From positions 1 through 8,453 of the forward strand of contig CAJXGK010000064.1 of the NCBI GenBank assembly GCA_913053815.1: a stretch of 8,453 nt of DNA, in the 5' to 3' direction. This DNA comes from an uncultured Rhodanobacteraceae bacterium (lineage in GTDB: Bacteria > Pseudomonadota > Gammaproteobacteria > Xanthomonadales > Rhodanobacteraceae). Shown one piece after another: positions 6,035-8,453 of this stretch. Positions within the stretch are counted from its first letter, which is position 1, and each line of letters opens with the position of its first letter. The notes beneath the pieces were generated by a model. The model ran no database searches. It saw only the letters and a list, made by a program, of their open reading frames with translations, and was not told the DNA's origin. The position numbers and the translations under genes were made by a program.

Positions 6035-7522
6035 ATGATTTTTTGGCGCGTCAAACCACTCGATCAAATTCTCGCCACGGCGGAGAAACATCACCTCAGC
6101 CGAACACTCGGGGCCTTTCAGCTCACTATGCTCGGCATTGGCGCCATTATCGGCACCGGTATTTTTGTGCTCACTTCCGAAGCCGCGCAAAAAGCCGGCC
6201 CCGCCATGCTGATCGCCTTTGTCATCGCGGCTTTCGTTTGTGCGCTGGCGGCCCTGGCCTATGCCGAACTTGCGGCCATGGTGCCGGTAGCGGGTTCGGC
6301 CTATACCTACACCTACGCTGTGCTGGGTGAAGCCATGGCCTGGACCGTTGGCTGGGCCCTGATACTTGAATATGCCGTCGCCGCCAGTGCGGTGGCTGTA
6401 GGTTGGTCGGGTTACGCTAACGGCATGCTTGCCCATTGGGGACTGGGCTTACCAGAATTCCTGCGCATCGGCATTTTTGATGGCGGCGGCTTCAACCTGC
6501 TTGCCACCCTTATCTCGCTACTCATCACCGGCCTACTCATACTCGGTACAACAGAAAGCGCCCGGGTCAATGTGATTCTGGTATTGATCAAGATTGCGGC
6601 ATTGCTGGCGTTCATATTCGTTGCGGTACCGGCAGTAAAAAGTACTAATTTTCACCCCTTCATCCCCACCGGTTGGGGTGACCCACTATCCGGAGGCGGG
6701 ACGGGCGTATTCGGTGCGGCGGCGTCAATTTTCTTCGCCTACGTGGGTTTCGATGCGGTTTCCACCGCCGCTGAGGAAACCAAAAATCCCAACCGGAATA
6801 TCCCTATTGGGGTGATTGGCTCACTGGCCGTTGCTACCATTTTCTATCTTTTCGTCGGTTATGGGGCTGCCGGTTCGGTCGGTGCCCAGCCCTTGATGCA
6901 CAACGGGGTGGCCTACGCACCAGGCTCATTGGGTATGGCCAACGCCTGCCAAGGAGTGCATAACTTGGTCTGCAGCAAAGAGGCCCTAGCTTTCGTATTG
7001 CGTGATCTCGGTTTTCCGAATATCGGGCAGCTGGTTGCCCTTGCCGCAAGCGTTGCTCTGCCGTCCGTGATCCTGATGATGATCTATGGCCAGACCCGAA
7101 TTTTCTTCACCATGTCACGCGATGGCCTATTGCCCGCGGTGTTTTCCAAGATCCATCCTCGTTTCAAGACTCCCTATGTCATCACCCTGATCACCGGTAT
7201 CACGATTGCACTGTTCGCAGGTATTTTCCCCGTCGGAAAACTAGCCGATCTATCGAATGCCGGCACCCTGTTTGCATTCGCCATGGTCGCCATTGCCGTA
7301 CTGATCCTGCGCCGTACTCAACCTGACCGGTATCGTCCTTTCCGGATTATGCGTGGCTGGACCTGGGTCGTCAGCCTGGGCGCCGTAGCCGGATGCACCT
7401 TCTTATTTTTCAACCTATCCGACAAAACCAAACTGGTCTTTGTCATCTGGGCAATAGTCGGGCTCGTCATTTACTACTTATACGGACGTCAGCACAGCGA
7501 GCTGGCCCATCCCCACGAATAA
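6035..7522 (+). CDS. APC superfamily permease, YfnA/cationic amino acid transporter (CAT)-like
   Basis: A 495-residue inner-membrane amino acid transporter. The N-terminus (RVKPLDQILATAE) and helix 1 motif GAIIGTGIF at 36-44, then AGPAMLIAF, YAELAAMVPVAGSAYTY and WALILEYAVA, are the hallmarks of the YfnA/CAT branch (COG0531), as are 'QTRIFFTMSRDGLLP' and 'HPRFKTPY' in the C-terminal half. About 12 membrane helices. Unlike typical relatives, the loop after the seventh helix (about residues 285-318) is enlarged by some 20 residues and carries C305 and C313, on the predicted periplasmic side. The ATG at 6035 has GGGG 6 nt upstream and gives the family N-terminus. Substrate is probably a neutral or cationic amino acid; specificity is not decided. 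Confidence 0.93.
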   Translation: MIFWRVKPLDQILATAEKHHLSRTLGAFQLTMLGIGAIIGTGIFVLTSEAAQKAGPAMLIAFVIAAFVCALAALAYAELAAMVPVAGSAYTYTYAVLGEAMAWTVGWALILEYAVAASAVAVGWSGYANGMLAHWGLGLPEFLRIGIFDGGGFNLLATLISLLITGLLILGTTESARVNVILVLIKIAALLAFIFVAVPAVKSTNFHPFIPTGWGDPLSGGGTGVFGAAASIFFAYVGFDAVSTAAEETKNPNRNIPIGVIGSLAVATIFYLFVGYGAAGSVGAQPLMHNGVAYAPGSLGMANACQGVHNLVCSKEALAFVLRDLGFPNIGQLVALAASVALPSVILMMIYGQTRIFFTMSRDGLLPAVFSKIHPRFKTPYVITLITGITIALFAGIFPVGKLADLSNAGTLFAFAMVAIAVLILRRTQPDRYRPFRIMRGWTWVVSLGAVAGCTFLFFNLSDKTKLVFVIWAIVGLVIYYLYGRQHSELAHPHE

Positions 7523-7586
7523 CTACGGTGAGGGTTTCACTCCGTCATCATCTGTTGGGTCCGAGCCCACCCCTACCGGCTCAATA

Positions 7587-7607
7587 CATGTTTAGGTTCT
7601 AAACGTG
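7587..7607. repeat. Small hairpin in the 3' region of the second permease
   Basis: CATGTTTAG and CTAAACGTG pair over 9 bp (one T-G wobble) around a 3-nt loop. CCGG at 7576-7579 can pair with CCGG at 7608-7611 to lengthen it across a bulge. It lies 65 bp after the permease stop and before the real terminator; no T-run follows. Confidence 0.45.
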
Positions 7608-7674
7608 CCGGCCCAGCAAAACAAACGCCGTAATCAGAAAAAATTTCTGCCGCGCCCAATCCTTGACTAAAACC

Positions 7675-7705
7675 CATAAAAGCCGGGCTGAGCCCGGCTT
7701 TTATG
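7675..7705. terminator. Bidirectional intrinsic terminator
   Basis: Fourteen-base arms (7675-7688 and 7692-7705) are perfectly complementary around a TGA loop. The GC core GCCGGGC/GCCCGGC is flanked by AAAA on the left and TTTT on the right, so a U-run follows the hairpin on both strands. It sits between the convergent second permease (plus) and the HiPIP gene (minus, stop at 7737) and should end both transcripts. Confidence 0.92.
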
Positions 7706-7736
7706 CATCATATCCATCCTTTTGCTGGATGTGGAC

Positions 7737-8078
7737 TTACTTCTTCGAGAAGCCCTCACACCAACCATCCACATGCACAGCCTTGCCGGGGAACAACTGG
7801 CATGGGCCCCAAGTCTGCCCGGGTTTGCCCTGATAAAACCGGCAAATTTTACAACGATCACCCTTCTTAAACATAGGGTACTTGGCAGCAGAAACCTTGC
7901 TTGCATCGTCATGATAGTGAAGAGCCTGGGCGGCAGGGTCCGATTCCTTCAGATGCGGCAAACCTTCCGCATGAGCTAAGCGAGGCAAGGCGCCAACCGC
8001 TACAGCCGCTACGGCCGTACCGGCAGCAACCTTAAGGAAACGGCGACGCGATACTTTATTTTCTTCATTTTCTGACAT
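7737..8078 (-). CDS. High-potential iron-sulfur protein (HiPIP), Tat-exported
   Basis: HiPIPs are small periplasmic [4Fe-4S]3+/2+ electron carriers that shuttle electrons to photosynthetic reaction centres or terminal oxidases. The 113-residue precursor starts with a Tat signal: SRRRFLK at 10-16, a hydrophobic Ala/Val stretch (17-31) and a likely cut after AHA (35-37), leaving about 76 residues. The four cluster cysteines are C76, C79, C93 and C107 (CX2CX13CX13C), with the CQLFPGK and GWC motifs around the last two. Y55 in ALHYHDDA matches the conserved buried tyrosine (Tyr19 of the Chromatium protein). The Tat route fits a cofactor inserted in the cytoplasm. The ATG at 8076-8078 has a strong GGAGG 7 nt upstream (8086-8090); an in-frame start at 8105 would add nine residues and cover that site. 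Monocistronic; no oxidase, cytochrome or reaction-centre gene is in view. Confidence 0.95.
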   Translation of the reverse strand: MSENEENKVSRRRFLKVAAGTAVAAVAVGALPRLAHAEGLPHLKESDPAAQALHYHDDASKVSAAKYPMFKKGDRCKICRFYQGKPGQTWGPCQLFPGKAVHVDGWCEGFSKK

Positions 8079-8085
8079 GGAACAA

Positions 8086-8090
8086 CCTCC
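8086..8090 (-). promoter_or_regulatory. Ribosome binding site that fixes the HiPIP start
   Basis: GGAGG on the minus strand, 7 nt before the ATG at 8076-8078. It excludes the upstream in-frame start at 8105, for which it would be coding sequence. Confidence 0.8.
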
Positions 8091-8132
8091 GTCGACAGGA
8101 TACAAGGCTTACGCCAATCGGCGCTTGCAGTG

Positions 8133-8161
8133 ATCTTATAGTAGGACATGATCCCAAACAA
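8133..8161 (-). promoter_or_regulatory. Candidate promoter of the HiPIP gene
   Basis: On the minus strand, TTGTTT (8156-8161) serves as -35. The -10 is either TATAAG (8135-8140, 15 bp spacer, 5/6 match) or TAAGAT (8133-8138, 17 bp spacer, 4/6 match). Either gives a leader of about 50 nt. The leader can form a small CGCC/GGCG hairpin (8112-8123). A CTACC/GGTAG inverted repeat (8172-8184) lies 10 bp upstream of the -35. Confidence 0.45.
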
Positions 8162-8453
8162 CGACTGAACTCTACCTGCGGTAGGTTGTCACGCTGGAAA
8201 CACCTTGGTCATCATACGCTGGATCAGCCCTACGCAAAAGCCGTCGCCTTGTCCGGTAACACCTGAGTTGGCAGGAGTTGCGTTATTCCCAGGAGAAATG
8301 CACCTGAAGGCCGCCCCGATGCCAGGTGGGAGTGGGGGATCATCGGAGGATAGTCACCCTACTCAATACCCAAGGAGCTTGTCGGACTTGGGGGGCCGTA
8401 GCGAGGCGAATGAAAAATCGAGGGCCATTTTTGATCTTTTGAGGCGAATAGGG
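8162..8453. other. Unassigned right-hand end of the window
   Basis: About 290 bp with no recognised gene. One plus-strand frame is open from an ATG at 8298 to the window edge (52 codons, no stop). It has AGGAG (8291-8295) only 2 nt before the ATG, which is too close for good initiation. Its translation is rich in Gly, Ser and Pro at first and then charged (ending ...SRAIFDLLRR). On the minus strand two frames are open from the edge to stops around 8340-8370. None matches a family I know. A mobile-element end or a broken gene is possible. Confidence 0.3.

Noticed and set aside
7722..7979. An 85-codon plus-strand frame
   Set aside because: Antisense to the HiPIP coding sequence, which has its complete cysteine pattern and Tat signal.
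1..8453. CRISPR array, tRNA, rRNA or complete insertion sequence
   Set aside because: Reading both strands showed no regularly spaced direct repeats, no cloverleaf-like gene, no rRNA segment and no transposase.

Overview
The window looks like chromosomal DNA from a gammaproteobacterium. The divergent yhbY / rlmE-ftsH arrangement is the classic gammaproteobacterial order, and the protein sequences (FtsH, RlmE, YhbY) read like that class. A Tat-exported high-potential iron-sulfur protein (HiPIP) suggests a respiratory, sulfur- or iron-oxidising, or phototrophic lineage rather than an enteric one. I cannot fix the genus from sequence alone.

Layout. On the minus strand, positions 1-2197 carry rlmE followed 19 bp later by ftsH, which runs off the left edge without its C-terminus. 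Diverging from rlmE, on the plus strand, yhbY (2272-2568) overlaps a Mth938-domain gene (2568-2942) at a TGATG junction. A minus-strand Nudix hydrolase (2926-3492) converges on that pair and overlaps it by 17 bp. Positions 3493-3907 are intergenic and hold a long hairpin and a possible 23-codon peptide ORF with a strong ribosome binding site. Two APC-superfamily amino acid permeases of different subfamilies follow on the plus strand (3908-5602 and 6035-7522). They are separated by about 430 bp that begins with a run of consecutive inverted repeats. A strong bidirectional terminator (7675-7705) lies between the second permease and the convergent HiPIP gene (7737-8078, minus). The last 375 bp hold the HiPIP promoter region and then unassigned sequence, with one frame open to the right edge.

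Function. The left half is housekeeping: 23S rRNA methylation and ribosome assembly (RlmE, YhbY) and membrane protein quality control (FtsH). The middle and right are transport (two permeases) and periplasmic electron transfer (HiPIP), with no obvious pathway link between them. I see no rRNA, tRNA, CRISPR array or complete insertion sequence. The best candidate for something undescribed is the structured spacer at 5593-5779. After it come the bulged hairpin and mini-ORF ahead of the first permease, the cysteine-bearing insertion in the second permease, and the unassigned right end.
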